Assembly: GCF_900110705.1 (NCBI RefSeq)
Contig: NZ_FOEJ01000011.1
Span: forward strand, 1-36,933
Length of the DNA stretch: 36,933 bases
Reading direction: 5' to 3'
Source of the DNA: Loktanella sp. DSM 29012
GTDB taxonomy: Bacteria > Pseudomonadota > Alphaproteobacteria > Rhodobacterales > Rhodobacteraceae
The position numbers were made by a program, and so were the translations under genes. This document shows, piece by piece, positions 16,095-24,457 of this stretch (positions within the stretch are counted from its first letter, which is position 1; each line of letters starts with the position of its first letter). The notes below the pieces were generated by a model that ran no database searches, was not told the origin of the DNA, and was given only the letters and a program-made list of their open reading frames with translations.

Positions 16095-17285
16095 TTGATC
16101 GCCGCAGGACGATCCACATCGAACGCCTGGCGGGGGTTTTCCCCGCCAGGCGTATTTTTCGCGGTCCTTGGAATGGCCGCGCTGCTGAGCCCGTTCATGA
16201 CCATCGCCGCGAACCGCATCGTAGCTGGCGAAAGCGTGATGGCATGGCACGTCGCCAGCCCTGCCGAGACGCTGCCCGGCGTTGCTGCAGTCGTGCTGGG
16301 CCTTCTGTTCGGCATCCCATCGGGGCGGCAAGACCTGCGCCTTTGCGGCGCGCTTCTTGGCCTTTGCGGTATCTTGTGGCTGCTCATGCAGGGTGCCCCG
16401 GCGCTTCTGGACAGCGCCGCCGGTGACTATGCGCGCGTCTCGCCCGCCATGGGCTTTTGGTGCTTGCTGTTGATCTTGACCCTGATGATGGCCGACGCGC
16501 TGACCCAGATGGCACCGGGGCCGATTGCCCGCGCCGGACTGCTGGCGGCCGTGCTTTGCTCTCTGGCGCTGATCCTGTGGTCGGGCGCGCTTGCGCCGCT
16601 GTCCATCCTTCAGGAATACGCTGGCCGCCGCGCGCAATTTGCGGACGCGGTGTTGCGCCATCTCGCGTTGGCCTTCGGCTCGCTCGCCACGGCGGCGGTC
16701 ATCGGTTTCCCTCTCGGCATCGTCTGTTACCGCCGCGCGCAACTGCGCGGCAGCGTGCTTCCGGTGCTCAGCCTGCTGCAAACCATTCCGTCGCTTGCCA
16801 TGTTCGGACTGATGATCCCGATCCTCGGCTGGGTCGGTGACAACATGCCCGGAGCGCAGGCGATCGGCATTGCAGGGATCGGCTTTGCCCCGGCTTTCTT
16901 GGCGTTGGTCCTTTATTCGCTTCTCCCGGTCGTCGGGAATACCGTCGCTGGCCTCGCCTCGGCTCCGGCCGCCGCCCGCGACGCGGCGCGCGGGATGGGT
17001 ATGACGCCGACGCAGCGCCTTTTGCGGATTGAACTCCCTCTTGGCCTGCCTGTCATCCTGACTGGTCTGCGCATCGTTTTGGTGCAGAACATCGGGCTTG
17101 CGGTGATCGCGGGCCTGATCGGTGGTGGCGGGCTTGGCACATTCGTCTTTCAGGGCCTCAACCAGACAGCCACCGACCTGATACTGCTGGGCGCACTGCC
17201 AACGGTCGCGCTGGCGCTGACCTCAGCAATCGTGATGGACATCCTCGTCGAGCTGGCCCAACCGATCCCGAAGGATTCCCCATGA
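16095..17285 (+). CDS. yehY: Osmoprotectant ABC transporter permease (YehY-like)
   Basis: A 396-residue permease, longer than the partner permease because about 190 N-terminal residues add several extra hydrophobic helices before the transport domain, as in E. coli YehY. The BPD_transp_1 domain begins around VLRHLALAFGSLATAAVIGF and has AARDAARGMGMTPTQRLLRI, the EAA-type coupling loop, then ELPLGLPVILTGLRI and IGGGGLGTFVFQGL. The frame opens at TTG 16095, four bases after the OsmF stop; this weak start is uncertain, but no nearby ATG gives a better one without losing the first helix. Its end overlaps the ATPase start. Confidence 0.85.
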   Translation: MIAAGRSTSNAWRGFSPPGVFFAVLGMAALLSPFMTIAANRIVAGESVMAWHVASPAETLPGVAAVVLGLLFGIPSGRQDLRLCGALLGLCGILWLLMQGAPALLDSAAGDYARVSPAMGFWCLLLILTLMMADALTQMAPGPIARAGLLAAVLCSLALILWSGALAPLSILQEYAGRRAQFADAVLRHLALAFGSLATAAVIGFPLGIVCYRRAQLRGSVLPVLSLLQTIPSLAMFGLMIPILGWVGDNMPGAQAIGIAGIGFAPAFLALVLYSLLPVVGNTVAGLASAPAAARDAARGMGMTPTQRLLRIELPLGLPVILTGLRIVLVQNIGLAVIAGLIGGGGLGTFVFQGLNQTATDLILLGALPTVALALTSAIVMDILVELAQPIPKDSP

Positions 17286-18217
17286 TCGAGATTGATAATC
17301 TGACCAAGATCTACGGTGACACCCATGCTGTCGATGCCGTGACCATGAGGGCCGAAACAGGCTCGATCACCGTGATCGTCGGCACTTCGGGATCGGGAAA
17401 GACGACGCTCCTGCGCATGATCAACCGGCTGGAAGAGCCGACTTCCGGCGAGGTGCGGATCAACGGCGAGCCGACCCATGTCGAGAAGCCTCACTTGCTG
17501 CGCCGCCGCATCGGCTATGCCATTCAGGGGCACGGGCTATTCCCCCACCACACCGTGGCGCGCAACATCGCCGCCGTGCCACTGCTGCTGGGATGGAAAA
17601 AACAAAAGATCCGCGACCGCGTCGACGAGCTGCTGAGCCTCTTCTCGATGGAGCCAGCGGCCTTTCGCGATCGCTACCCGGCCGAGCTATCCGGTGGACA
17701 GCAACAGCGCGTCGGCGTGGCGCGCGCTCTGGCGTCACGGCCTGAACTTCTGCTGATGGACGAACCGTTCGGCGCGCTCGACCCGATCATCCGGGCGCAG
17801 GCGCAGGATGATCTGCGCCGCATCCAGCAGCGATTGGGATCGACCATCATGCTCGTCACGCATGACATGGAAGAGGCGATACGCCTTGGGGACAAGGTCG
17901 CGGTGATGGACGGTGGCCGACTGGTGCAGCATGCCGCGCCGGCTGAGATCATCGCCGCGCCCGCCACGGATTTTGTCCGCGACATGGTGGGCGATGTCGA
18001 AAGGCCGCTGCGTCTTTTGTCGCTGATCCCCCTGGTAGAACTCATTGAAGACGGCCCAGCCGACGGCGATGCCCTGCCAGCAGACGCCAGCCTGCGCGAT
18101 GCGCTCTCGGCCTGCCTCTGGACCGGGCGCTCTGCCGTGCCGGTCACCCGCGAGGGTATCGTCGTTGGCCGCGTCACATTTGAGGCGATCCGCAACCGCG
18201 CGGAGCTGCACGCGTGA
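17282..18217 (+). CDS. yehX: Osmoprotectant ABC transporter ATP-binding protein (YehX-like) with CBS-like tail
   Basis: A 311-residue ATPase overlapping the previous stop by four bases (ATGA). Walker A is GTSGSGKTT, signature LSGGQQQRVGVARAL, Walker B LLLMDEPFGALDP and switch VTHDMEEA. The VTHDMEEAIRLGDKVAVMDG stretch is typical of the betaine/proline (ProV/OpuA) ATPase group. After about residue 235 a C-terminal region (DASLRDALSACLWTGRSAVP) resembles a single CBS motif, the element that senses ionic strength in OpuA-type ATPases. It is too short for a full CBS pair. Confidence 0.9.
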   Translation: MIEIDNLTKIYGDTHAVDAVTMRAETGSITVIVGTSGSGKTTLLRMINRLEEPTSGEVRINGEPTHVEKPHLLRRRIGYAIQGHGLFPHHTVARNIAAVPLLLGWKKQKIRDRVDELLSLFSMEPAAFRDRYPAELSGGQQQRVGVARALASRPELLLMDEPFGALDPIIRAQAQDDLRRIQQRLGSTIMLVTHDMEEAIRLGDKVAVMDGGRLVQHAAPAEIIAAPATDFVRDMVGDVERPLRLLSLIPLVELIEDGPADGDALPADASLRDALSACLWTGRSAVPVTREGIVVGRVTFEAIRNRAELHA

Positions 18218-18948
18218 ATGTGGGACTGATCCTGCGCCCGTTGCTGGTCCTGCTTCTACTGGCGCTCGTGCTGCGACCGGAGTGGTTTACGCCCATCTTT
18301 GCACCGCTGGCGCCGCCGGGTGCCCCAACGATCTATGCCCGAAGCTCGCTGCTGTCTCTATCGCTCAGCCACCTCGGCCTCGTTGCCGCGGCAACTTTCG
18401 CGGCGACCATCGTGGCTGTGTCGCTCGCCATTTTTGTTACGCGCCCGGCAGGCGCGGCCTTCAAGCCGCTTTCGCGCACCATCGCCAACATGGGTCAAAC
18501 GTTCCCGCCCGTAGCCGTGCTCGCCCTTGCCGTGCCTGCGCTAGGATTCGGCAGCGGGCCGACGCTGGTGGCGCTGTTCCTCTACGGACTTCTGCCGATC
18601 TTTGAAAATTCCGTCACCGCCCTGACGACACTGCCGCCTGCAACGATGGATGCAGCGCGCGGCATCGGCCTGAACCGCTGGCAACGGCTTTTACGGGTCG
18701 AATTACCGCTGGCCTTTCCTGTGATGCTCACAGGTATCCGGCTTTCGGTGGTGATCGCCCTTGGCACCGCCACCATCGGCTCTACCGTCGCTGCCCGCAC
18801 GCTGGGTGAGGTGATCATCGCGGGGCTTCTGACCAACAACACCGCCTTTGTTCTACAAGGCGGCCTGATCGTTGGCCTGTTCGCCGTGCTGATCTACGAC
18901 GCTCTCATTCAGCTCGAGACATTTCTTGCCAGACGAACCGGCGCTTGA
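18214..18948 (+). CDS. yehW: Osmoprotectant ABC transporter permease (YehW-like)
   Basis: A 244-residue permease starting with GTG 18214, overlapping the ATPase stop by four bases. It has about six hydrophobic helices and the coupling loop MDAARGIGLNRWQRLLRVEL followed by PLAFPVMLTGIRLSVVIALG. It is the second half of the channel with the 16095-17285 product and closes the osmoprotectant operon. No clear intrinsic terminator follows it. Confidence 0.88.
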   Translation: MNVGLILRPLLVLLLLALVLRPEWFTPIFAPLAPPGAPTIYARSSLLSLSLSHLGLVAAATFAATIVAVSLAIFVTRPAGAAFKPLSRTIANMGQTFPPVAVLALAVPALGFGSGPTLVALFLYGLLPIFENSVTALTTLPPATMDAARGIGLNRWQRLLRVELPLAFPVMLTGIRLSVVIALGTATIGSTVAARTLGEVIIAGLLTNNTAFVLQGGLIVGLFAVLIYDALIQLETFLARRTGA

Positions 18949-19209
18949 AGATACCAGATTGCCAACACCTGAAGGCCGGCGAACTTTGAGGGTTCAGCGT
19001 AAGAAAAATATGCGCACAAATCAGTCCGAACGACCTGATATCCTCATGGTCGTGCGACAATTCGCAAATGATACCCAGATGTCTGGCGCAGTCGCCGTTT
19101 AGGGACAATCCGCATGCCGCGCGACCTTTACGACCGCGTTCAAAACGCAGCGCTGCGGGGTCAAGAGCATGCGCGAAGCCGGCCACGACACCCAGCCCAC
19201 ACGTCTAGA
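18949..19209. other. Gene-free stretch after the osmoprotectant operon
   Basis: No convincing gene. A 93-residue minus-strand frame (18905-19186) crosses the end of the permease gene and lacks any family signature. Together with the recombinase scrap at 19210-19302 this looks like a recombination scar. Confidence 0.45.
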
Positions 19210-19302
19210 TTACAATAGCTTGGGCGATGACCAGCGCGGATTCAGCTCAACGCCGACGTATCTGACAGTGCTGTCCATCCTGGTGTGACCCAACAGCGGT
19301 TG
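19210..19302 (-). pseudogene. Tyrosine recombinase (integrase) C-terminal fragment
   Basis: The minus strand encodes QPLLGHTRMDSTVRYVGVEL and ten further residues, then TAA at 19210-19212. LLGHTRMDSTVRY is the C-terminal hallmark of phage/integron-type tyrosine recombinases: His in LGH and the nucleophilic Tyr in VRY. Only about 30 residues remain; upstream the sequence switches directly to the end of the LysR gene (stop at 19305-19307). It is too short to be functional and marks a past integration or recombination junction. Confidence 0.72.
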
Positions 19303-19304
19303 CC

Positions 19305-20150
19305 TCACCCGAATGCTTCGGTGATCCGGTCCAATGCACGCCTTACCTCTGCAAGATGGCGATCCTCGTTGTGGGTCACCAGCCATTGGTCATGGCCAAG
19401 CTCGTCCACGATAGGTCCGGCCCTCTCCAGCTCTGCATAGGCATCTCCAACGAAGGTCGGCAAGATCACCCTGCCCATCTTGCGTAGGGCCAGATCGAGC
19501 GCCAGCCGTGGCGTGTCGGTTTCTACGGAGATCGCGTTTCCGCATCGCCTGGTTACCCATCGCGCCGATGGGGTGTCCGCCCGGACAACGATCCAGTCAT
19601 GTAAGGTGCCTCGCGTGGAGTAGGGGGCGAACTCAACCCGCCGCAGTTGATGACCGGCCAGGCCGTCATCGGTCGGCCGCTGCGAACGAAAGCCGATCGC
19701 CGCCTCGCGCCGGGGAATGGATAGGACATCTTCTTGTTGAAGCAGCCGTACGCGAAGATCGGGGGGATCGCCGGTCAAGGCAGCTATCCGGTCCGCGAGT
19801 GCGAGCATTGTCCATGTCCCTGCGGTAATCCTCACAACTGGAAGCGCGTCCTGCGGGGCGGGTCTTGCCGCACGCGCGATGACGGACTCGGCACGCGAGA
19901 GATCGGCCTGCAATCTCTTGCCATCCTCTGTCAGGTCGTAGCCATGCGTTCGCCGCACGAAAAGTTCGCGGCCAAGCTTGCGCTCAAGGGCCCGCATGCG
20001 TCGCCCGAGTGTCGGAGCGCTGGACCCGGTGTCACGCGCAGCCGCCGACAGCCCGCCGTGGCGCGCGATGGCGAGGAATGCAGCCATGTCATTCCATTCG
20101 ACGGGATCATCCTGTTGCCCGCGCCCGTCACCCCGTATTCTTTCACCCAT
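19305..20150 (-). CDS. LysR-family transcriptional regulator
   Basis: A 281-residue regulator. The winged helix-turn-helix lies at about residues 17-75 (FLAIARHGGLSAAARDTGSS, then LGRRMRALERKLGRELFVRR); the remainder is the substrate-binding effector domain. ATG 20150 is the only good start, with AAGGGA about 9 bases upstream. It is divergent from the aldo/keto reductase gene (84-base gap), the classic layout of a LysR regulator and its target. The effector half has about 200 residues and looks complete. The gene ends two bases from an integrase fragment, so its last codons could have been altered by recombination. Confidence 0.88.
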   Translation of the reverse strand: MGERIRGDGRGQQDDPVEWNDMAAFLAIARHGGLSAAARDTGSSAPTLGRRMRALERKLGRELFVRRTHGYDLTEDGKRLQADLSRAESVIARAARPAPQDALPVVRITAGTWTMLALADRIAALTGDPPDLRVRLLQQEDVLSIPRREAAIGFRSQRPTDDGLAGHQLRRVEFAPYSTRGTLHDWIVVRADTPSARWVTRRCGNAISVETDTPRLALDLALRKMGRVILPTFVGDAYAELERAGPIVDELGHDQWLVTHNEDRHLAEVRRALDRITEAFG

Positions 20151-20161
20151 GAAATGATCCC

Positions 20162-20188
20162 TTCATTCCGTGTCGTTCCGGATATGAA
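20162..20188. promoter_or_regulatory. Imperfect inverted repeat between LysR and aldo/keto reductase genes
   Basis: TTCATTCCG at 20162-20170 and CGGATATGAA at 20179-20188 form an inverted repeat with one unpaired base. It sits in the 84-base divergent gap and is a candidate LysR binding site controlling both genes. Confidence 0.35.
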
Positions 20189-20234
20189 ATCTAGCAGTTA
20201 GTTTTGCGGCAACCGAAATCGAAGGGAAACCGCC

Positions 20235-21296
20235 ATGAACACGCCGACCAGCAACGTCAAAAATACTGACATGCCCTGTCAACGCTTGGGCGAAAAGGGT
20301 CCGACGGTGTCGCGCCATGCCCTTGGGACAATGACCTTTGGGGCCGAGACCGATGAGGGGGAAGCGCATAACATGCTGGACCTCTTCGTCGCACGTGGTG
20401 GCACTTTGATCGACACGGCAGACGTCTATTCGGACGGCGCTTCCGAGGAGATGATCGGACGATGGGGCGTGGCCCGTGGCGGGATGGATGACCTGATTGT
20501 CGCCACCAAGTGCCGCTTCAGCGCCACGCCAGGCAGCCGGGGCGGCTCGCGCCGTGCGGTGCTCAAGCGCGTCGACGCTAGTCTGGAACGACTAAAGCTG
20601 GACGCCATCGATCTGTTCTTTATCCACGGTTGGGACGACGAAACTGATGTCGCAGAAACGTTGGGGGCGCTCGGCGATCTTTTGCGGGCAGGCAAGATCC
20701 ATCACGTGGGCTGGTCGAATGTCACAGGCTGGCAGCTCGAACGGATCTGTCGCATCGCCGAGGCGAACGGCTTGCCTGTGCCCTGCGCCTTGCAGCCACA
20801 ATACTCGCTTCTCGACCGCGGGATCGAGTTGGAGGTGCTCCCCTGCGCGCTGGAGAACGGGATCGGTCTGATACCATGGTCGCCCTTGGGTGGCGGTTGG
20901 CTGACCGGCAAGTATGCTGCCGACGAACGCCCCACCGGCGCAACCCGTCTGGGCGATGATCCGAACAGGGGCGTGGAGGCCTATGAGACGCGAAACACCG
21001 AGCGGACCCACAACATTCTGCGCGCCACCTCCGCAGTGGCAGCGCGGCACGGCAGGCCGATGTCGCACGTCGCGCTTGCATGGCTCGCCAGCCGTCCAGG
21101 GGTTGCGTCAATCCTGCTCGGTGCGCGGCATGCAGACCAACTGGCGGACAATCTCGATGCGGTCGGACTCGCGCTCGACCAAGAGGATATCGAAGTGCTC
21201 ACGCAAGCGTCTTGCACGCCGCTACCAGACTACCCCTACGGATTTGTGCGTGACTGGTCAGGTGTCGTGCACTGGGACCGGTTCGATGCCCCGTAG
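20235..21296 (+). CDS. Aldo/keto reductase
   Basis: A 353-residue NADPH-dependent oxidoreductase of the (beta/alpha)8 aldo/keto reductase superfamily. The catalytic tetrad is visible: Asp60 and Tyr65 in IDTADVYSDG, Lys92 in IVATKCRF and His131 in FFIHGWDD. The C-terminal cofactor-binding part includes SILLGARHADQLADNL. The length and the early RLGEKGPTVSRHALGTMTFG fit the group that reduces aldehydes and ketones or acts on sugars. ATG 20235 has GAAGGG about 9-14 bases upstream. It is probably controlled by the divergent LysR gene. The substrate is unknown. Confidence 0.9.
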   Translation: MNTPTSNVKNTDMPCQRLGEKGPTVSRHALGTMTFGAETDEGEAHNMLDLFVARGGTLIDTADVYSDGASEEMIGRWGVARGGMDDLIVATKCRFSATPGSRGGSRRAVLKRVDASLERLKLDAIDLFFIHGWDDETDVAETLGALGDLLRAGKIHHVGWSNVTGWQLERICRIAEANGLPVPCALQPQYSLLDRGIELEVLPCALENGIGLIPWSPLGGGWLTGKYAADERPTGATRLGDDPNRGVEAYETRNTERTHNILRATSAVAARHGRPMSHVALAWLASRPGVASILLGARHADQLADNLDAVGLALDQEDIEVLTQASCTPLPDYPYGFVRDWSGVVHWDRFDAP

Positions 21297-21773
21297 CGTG
21301 CGAGTGTCAGCTCAACGCCGTTGTCCTTCAATAACAATTGGATCTCCGGCTGACGATCGCAACTGACAAGGCGCAACGCTATCGCGGGTTATCCGCGAGA
21401 TAAATCATCGCGACGCCCCATGTTTAGACACCATCCGGCGCATTGAGAAAAAATGCCGCAACAATCGGCTCGGCAGCGTTCATGCTGCCATGAAATCGCT
21501 GCCTGGATACTTTCAGTGCTTCCGATCCTTGTGATCAGCCAAAGCGACCCGGAGTGGGATCGGAACGATCAGAACAATCAAACGCGGCCACATCCATCAC
21601 AAAACATCAGGGGTCCTTGGCGGAATTCAGGTTTTCCATCAACTGTTTGCTAGCCCACGATCTTCTGTGGCAATGCCACCTGAATCAGGCCTCAGGCAAG
21701 CAACGCAACAGTCCTGTTTGGCCCCCAATGCGCTAAAACGACGCTGCGGAACAGAGAAATTGGAATTGTGTTG
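21297..21773. other. Gene-free stretch between aldo/keto reductase and the catabolic island
   Basis: These 477 bases hold no convincing gene; open frames are short and without family signatures. The region separates two convergent genes (aldo/keto reductase on plus, hydroxy-acid dehydrogenase on minus). No strong bidirectional terminator was recognised. Confidence 0.45.
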
Positions 21774-22937
21774 CTACACGTTGGCGCGGAATTGGCGGGT
21801 CACTTCGGTGCTGAGTTGCGAGGCCTCAACCGCCTCAAAAGACGCAACTCCGATCTGACCCAAGGCGCGGATCAGTTCCAGTTGCAGGATGTCGAAGGCA
21901 CGCTGTGCCCCCGCCGCGCCGCCGGCACCGACGCCGTAGGCAAGGGCGCGACCCGTCATCGTGAAATCTGCCCCGAGTGCCTTTGCGCGCAACACATCAG
22001 CGCCGCGCCGGATGCCGCTGTCGAGAATGATGGTCATGCGGCCCGCGACGGCCTTTGCAATGGCGGGCAATGCCTCGATGGTGGGGGGGCCGAACGCCAC
22101 CTGACGGCCGCCATGGTTCGACACGATGATACCATCGCACCCGAGTTCGGCGCAGGTTCCGGCGTCCTGGGGATGCAGGATACCTTTGACCAAGAGACGG
22201 CCCTTCCATCGGGCGCGCAGTCTCTTTAGGTCCTCCCAGTCGAAACCCGGTGTGATGAGGGTCTTTTGCACCTCGGCGTAGGATGTCGCACTTTTCAACA
22301 GGTCGGCATAATTCGCGACGTTCGGCGTGCCATGTTGCAGGCTGGTCAGCGCCCAACGCGGGTTCAACGCGCATTGCAGGATGACCTCTGGGGTGAACTT
22401 GAACGGCACGGCAAGCTGGTTGCGGATATCGCGGTCGCGCTTGCCTGCGGCGGGGACATCAGCCGTTACCATAAGTGTGGTATATCCTGCCGCCTCTGCC
22501 CGTGCGATCAGGCCTTCGGTCACATCCGCATCGCTGGACACATAAAGCTGGAACCAGCCGTTGCCGTCCGCAGCTTCTGCAAGTTGTTCCAGGGTAGTGG
22601 ATGATGCGGAGCTGGCGGCATAGGGCATGTTTTGCGCCTTGCACAAGCGTGCCAGCGTCAGATCGGCCCCCGGCCAGAACGCGTTCAGCATCCCTATTGG
22701 TGCCATGCCGAAAGGCACGTCGAACGTTTGTCCAAGGACAGTGGCGCGCGTGTTGATCGTGGACACATCGACCATGTAGCGCGGCGTGAGCTCTACCTCT
22801 TCAAAGGCTGCCACGTTGCGATGCATATTGCGTTCATTCTCCGCACCGCCGTCAACGAGATCGAAAGCGAAACGCGGGATGCGGCGTTTCGCACGCAACC
22901 GCAGATCTTCGATGGAGGCTGCGCGATCCAAACCCAT
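21774..22937 (-). CDS. FMN-dependent alpha-hydroxy-acid dehydrogenase (L-lactate dehydrogenase-like)
   Basis: A 387-residue flavoenzyme of the LldD/glycolate oxidase/mandelate dehydrogenase family, which oxidises L-2-hydroxy acids to 2-keto acids. Seen: VDGGAENE in the N-terminal region, PFGMAPIGMLNAFWPGADL, the FMN-site Tyr in WFQLYVSSD, the substrate/FMN signature SNHGGRQ with catalytic His, and DSGIRRGADVLRAKALGADF for phosphate binding. The start overlaps the stop of the preceding SDR by one base (TGATG), so it is translationally coupled as the last gene of the minus arm. In context it could oxidise L-lactate or a similar hydroxy acid released by the FAH-family enzyme at 35688-36542. Confidence 0.9.
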   Translation of the reverse strand: MGLDRAASIEDLRLRAKRRIPRFAFDLVDGGAENERNMHRNVAAFEEVELTPRYMVDVSTINTRATVLGQTFDVPFGMAPIGMLNAFWPGADLTLARLCKAQNMPYAASSASSTTLEQLAEAADGNGWFQLYVSSDADVTEGLIARAEAAGYTTLMVTADVPAAGKRDRDIRNQLAVPFKFTPEVILQCALNPRWALTSLQHGTPNVANYADLLKSATSYAEVQKTLITPGFDWEDLKRLRARWKGRLLVKGILHPQDAGTCAELGCDGIIVSNHGGRQVAFGPPTIEALPAIAKAVAGRMTIILDSGIRRGADVLRAKALGADFTMTGRALAYGVGAGGAAGAQRAFDILQLELIRALGQIGVASFEAVEASQLSTEVTRQFRANV

Positions 22938-23680
22938 CAGATGGACCAGCCGCCATCAACGGCGAACGCTTGTCCCGTGGTGAACGCCGCCATATCGCCA
23001 GCGAGGTAGCAGACCATTTCGGCAATTTCCTCGGGCTGGCCAAGGCGGCCCATCGGCTGGCGGTCCTTGAAGGCGGAAAGCGCCTTTTCAAAATCACCCG
23101 TCGCGGTCAGGCGATCATTCAGTGACGGGCTTTGGACCGTACCGGGGCAGATGGCGTTGCAGCGAATGCCCTGTTTGACGAAATCAGCCGCAATCGCCTT
23201 GGTCATGCCGATGATGGCGGCCTTTGACGCACCATAGGCAAAGCGGCGCGGCGCGCCCTTTTCGCTGGAAACGATGGATGCGATGTTGATGATCGATCCC
23301 GCGCCCTTGTCCAGCATCCCCGGCAGCACGGCACGTGTGATCCGGTACATGGCCTTGGCGTTCAGGTCGAATGCGCGGTCCCAGACATCTTCGTCACAAT
23401 CAAGGATGGTGCCGTCATGCACCCAGCCTGCGCAATTCAGCAGGATGTCGACAGGGACCACCGACCCGACAAGCGTCTGGACGGCATCGGCATCCAGCAC
23501 GTCCAGCGCGTGGCCCGTAATGTTCGGCAAGGTATCGGCAAGTGCCGCCACCAGATCCCCGTTCAGATCGGTAGCGATGACATGCGCGCCGCGTGCCGCA
23601 AGCGCTGCGGCGCTGGCGCGTCCGATGCCGGCACCCGCTGCGGTGACAAGTGCGGTTTTTCCTGCAAGTGACTGATCCAT
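22937..23680 (-). CDS. SDR oxidoreductase, 2-keto-3-deoxy-L-fuconate dehydrogenase-like
   Basis: A 247-residue classical short-chain dehydrogenase. NAD motif TAAGAGIGRA (residues 13-22), NCAGWVHDGTIL, the catalytic Ser in NIASIVSS, and YGASK with catalytic Tyr and Lys. The stretch NAKAMYRITRAVLPGMLDKG and the IRCNAICPGTVQSPSL segment closely resemble 2-keto-3-deoxy-L-fuconate dehydrogenases of the non-phosphorylative L-fucose pathway (and the related BDH2 group). That reaction makes the 2,4-diketo acid cleaved by FAH-family hydrolases, one of which is encoded in the divergent arm. ATG 23680 is chosen on a good GGAGAA site; the open frame continues upstream antisense-free but only by chance, overlapping the KduD gene. 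Confidence 0.85.
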   Translation of the reverse strand: MDQSLAGKTALVTAAGAGIGRASAAALAARGAHVIATDLNGDLVAALADTLPNITGHALDVLDADAVQTLVGSVVPVDILLNCAGWVHDGTILDCDEDVWDRAFDLNAKAMYRITRAVLPGMLDKGAGSIINIASIVSSEKGAPRRFAYGASKAAIIGMTKAIAADFVKQGIRCNAICPGTVQSPSLNDRLTATGDFEKALSAFKDRQPMGRLGQPEEIAEMVCYLAGDMAAFTTGQAFAVDGGWSI

Positions 23681-23691
23681 TGTCTGTTCTC

Positions 23692-24456
23692 CTAACGGGC
23701 GAGCCAGCCGCCATCGACGGTGACGGTGCTGCCGTGGCAATACGATGCGGCGTCGGAGGCCAGAAAGACGGCGGCCCCCGCGATTTCGGATGGTTCGGCA
23801 AAGCGGCCTGCGGGAATGCGGTCCAGCAGGGCCTGCGATCGGTCTGGATCGTCGCGCAATGCCTGTGTGTTGTCCGTGGCGGTGTAGCCAGGCGCGATGC
23901 TGTTCACATTGACCCCGTGCGGCCCCCATTCGTTGCAAAGCGCCTTGGTCAAACCGACGACCGCGTGCTTGCTGGACGCATAGGCCGGAACGCGCAGACC
24001 GCCCTGAGAGGCCAGCACCGACGACACAATGATGATCTTGCCAGACCCTTGGGCCACCATGCGCTTGCCAGCGGCCTGGCTCAGCAACCAGACGGAATCG
24101 AGGTTCACCGACAGCACGCGCCGCCAATCCTCGAGTGGCATGTCGGTACTGTCCTCGCGGTGAATGATGCCCGCGTTGTTGACCAGAATATCCAGCCCGC
24201 CCAAGGCGTCACTGGCAAAGCTGATGACCTCCTCAGCCGCCGCCTTGTCCATCCCGGAAAAGTCGGCCTTCACGGCGGCACCCTTGACGCCGAGAGCTTT
24301 GACTTTGGCCAGCGTTTCATCGGGGGCATGGCTGCGGTAGGTCAGCGCCACATCGGCCCCGGCGGCGGCAAGGCCGAGGGCAATGCCCTCGCCGATGCCG
24401 GTTGCCCCGCCGGTGACCAATGCGCGACGACCCGTCAGATCGAACGGATTGCCCAT
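23692..24456 (-). CDS. kduD: SDR oxidoreductase, KduD-like (2-dehydro-3-deoxy-D-gluconate 5-dehydrogenase type)
   Basis: A 254-residue short-chain dehydrogenase with TGGATGIGEG, NNAGIIHREDS, the catalytic Ser in VSSVLASQGG and YASSK. The combination of GIIHREDS, LASQGGLRVPAYASSKHAVV, GLTKALCNEW, ATDNTQALR and the ending VDGGWLAR is the KduD pattern; KduD interconverts 2-keto-3-deoxygluconate and its 2,5-diketo form in pectin and alginate-type uronate catabolism. Related 2-deoxy-D-gluconate 3-dehydrogenases look alike. It lies one base from the M24 gene and 11 bases from the next SDR in the minus arm. The role in this island is probably oxidation of another hydroxyl of the same sugar acid. Confidence 0.82.
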   Translation of the reverse strand: MGNPFDLTGRRALVTGGATGIGEGIALGLAAAGADVALTYRSHAPDETLAKVKALGVKGAAVKADFSGMDKAAAEEVISFASDALGGLDILVNNAGIIHREDSTDMPLEDWRRVLSVNLDSVWLLSQAAGKRMVAQGSGKIIIVSSVLASQGGLRVPAYASSKHAVVGLTKALCNEWGPHGVNVNSIAPGYTATDNTQALRDDPDRSQALLDRIPAGRFAEPSEIAGAAVFLASDAASYCHGSTVTVDGGWLAR

Positions 24457-24457
24457 C

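Noticed and set aside
18905-19186. 93-codon minus-strand open frame
   Set aside because: Overlaps the YehW-like permease end and lacks family features.
23681-24127. Upstream extension of the 22937-23680 SDR to a 396-residue protein
   Set aside because: The extension overlaps the KduD gene in another frame, has no domain, and ATG 23680 has a good ribosome site and aligns with the normal SDR N-terminus.
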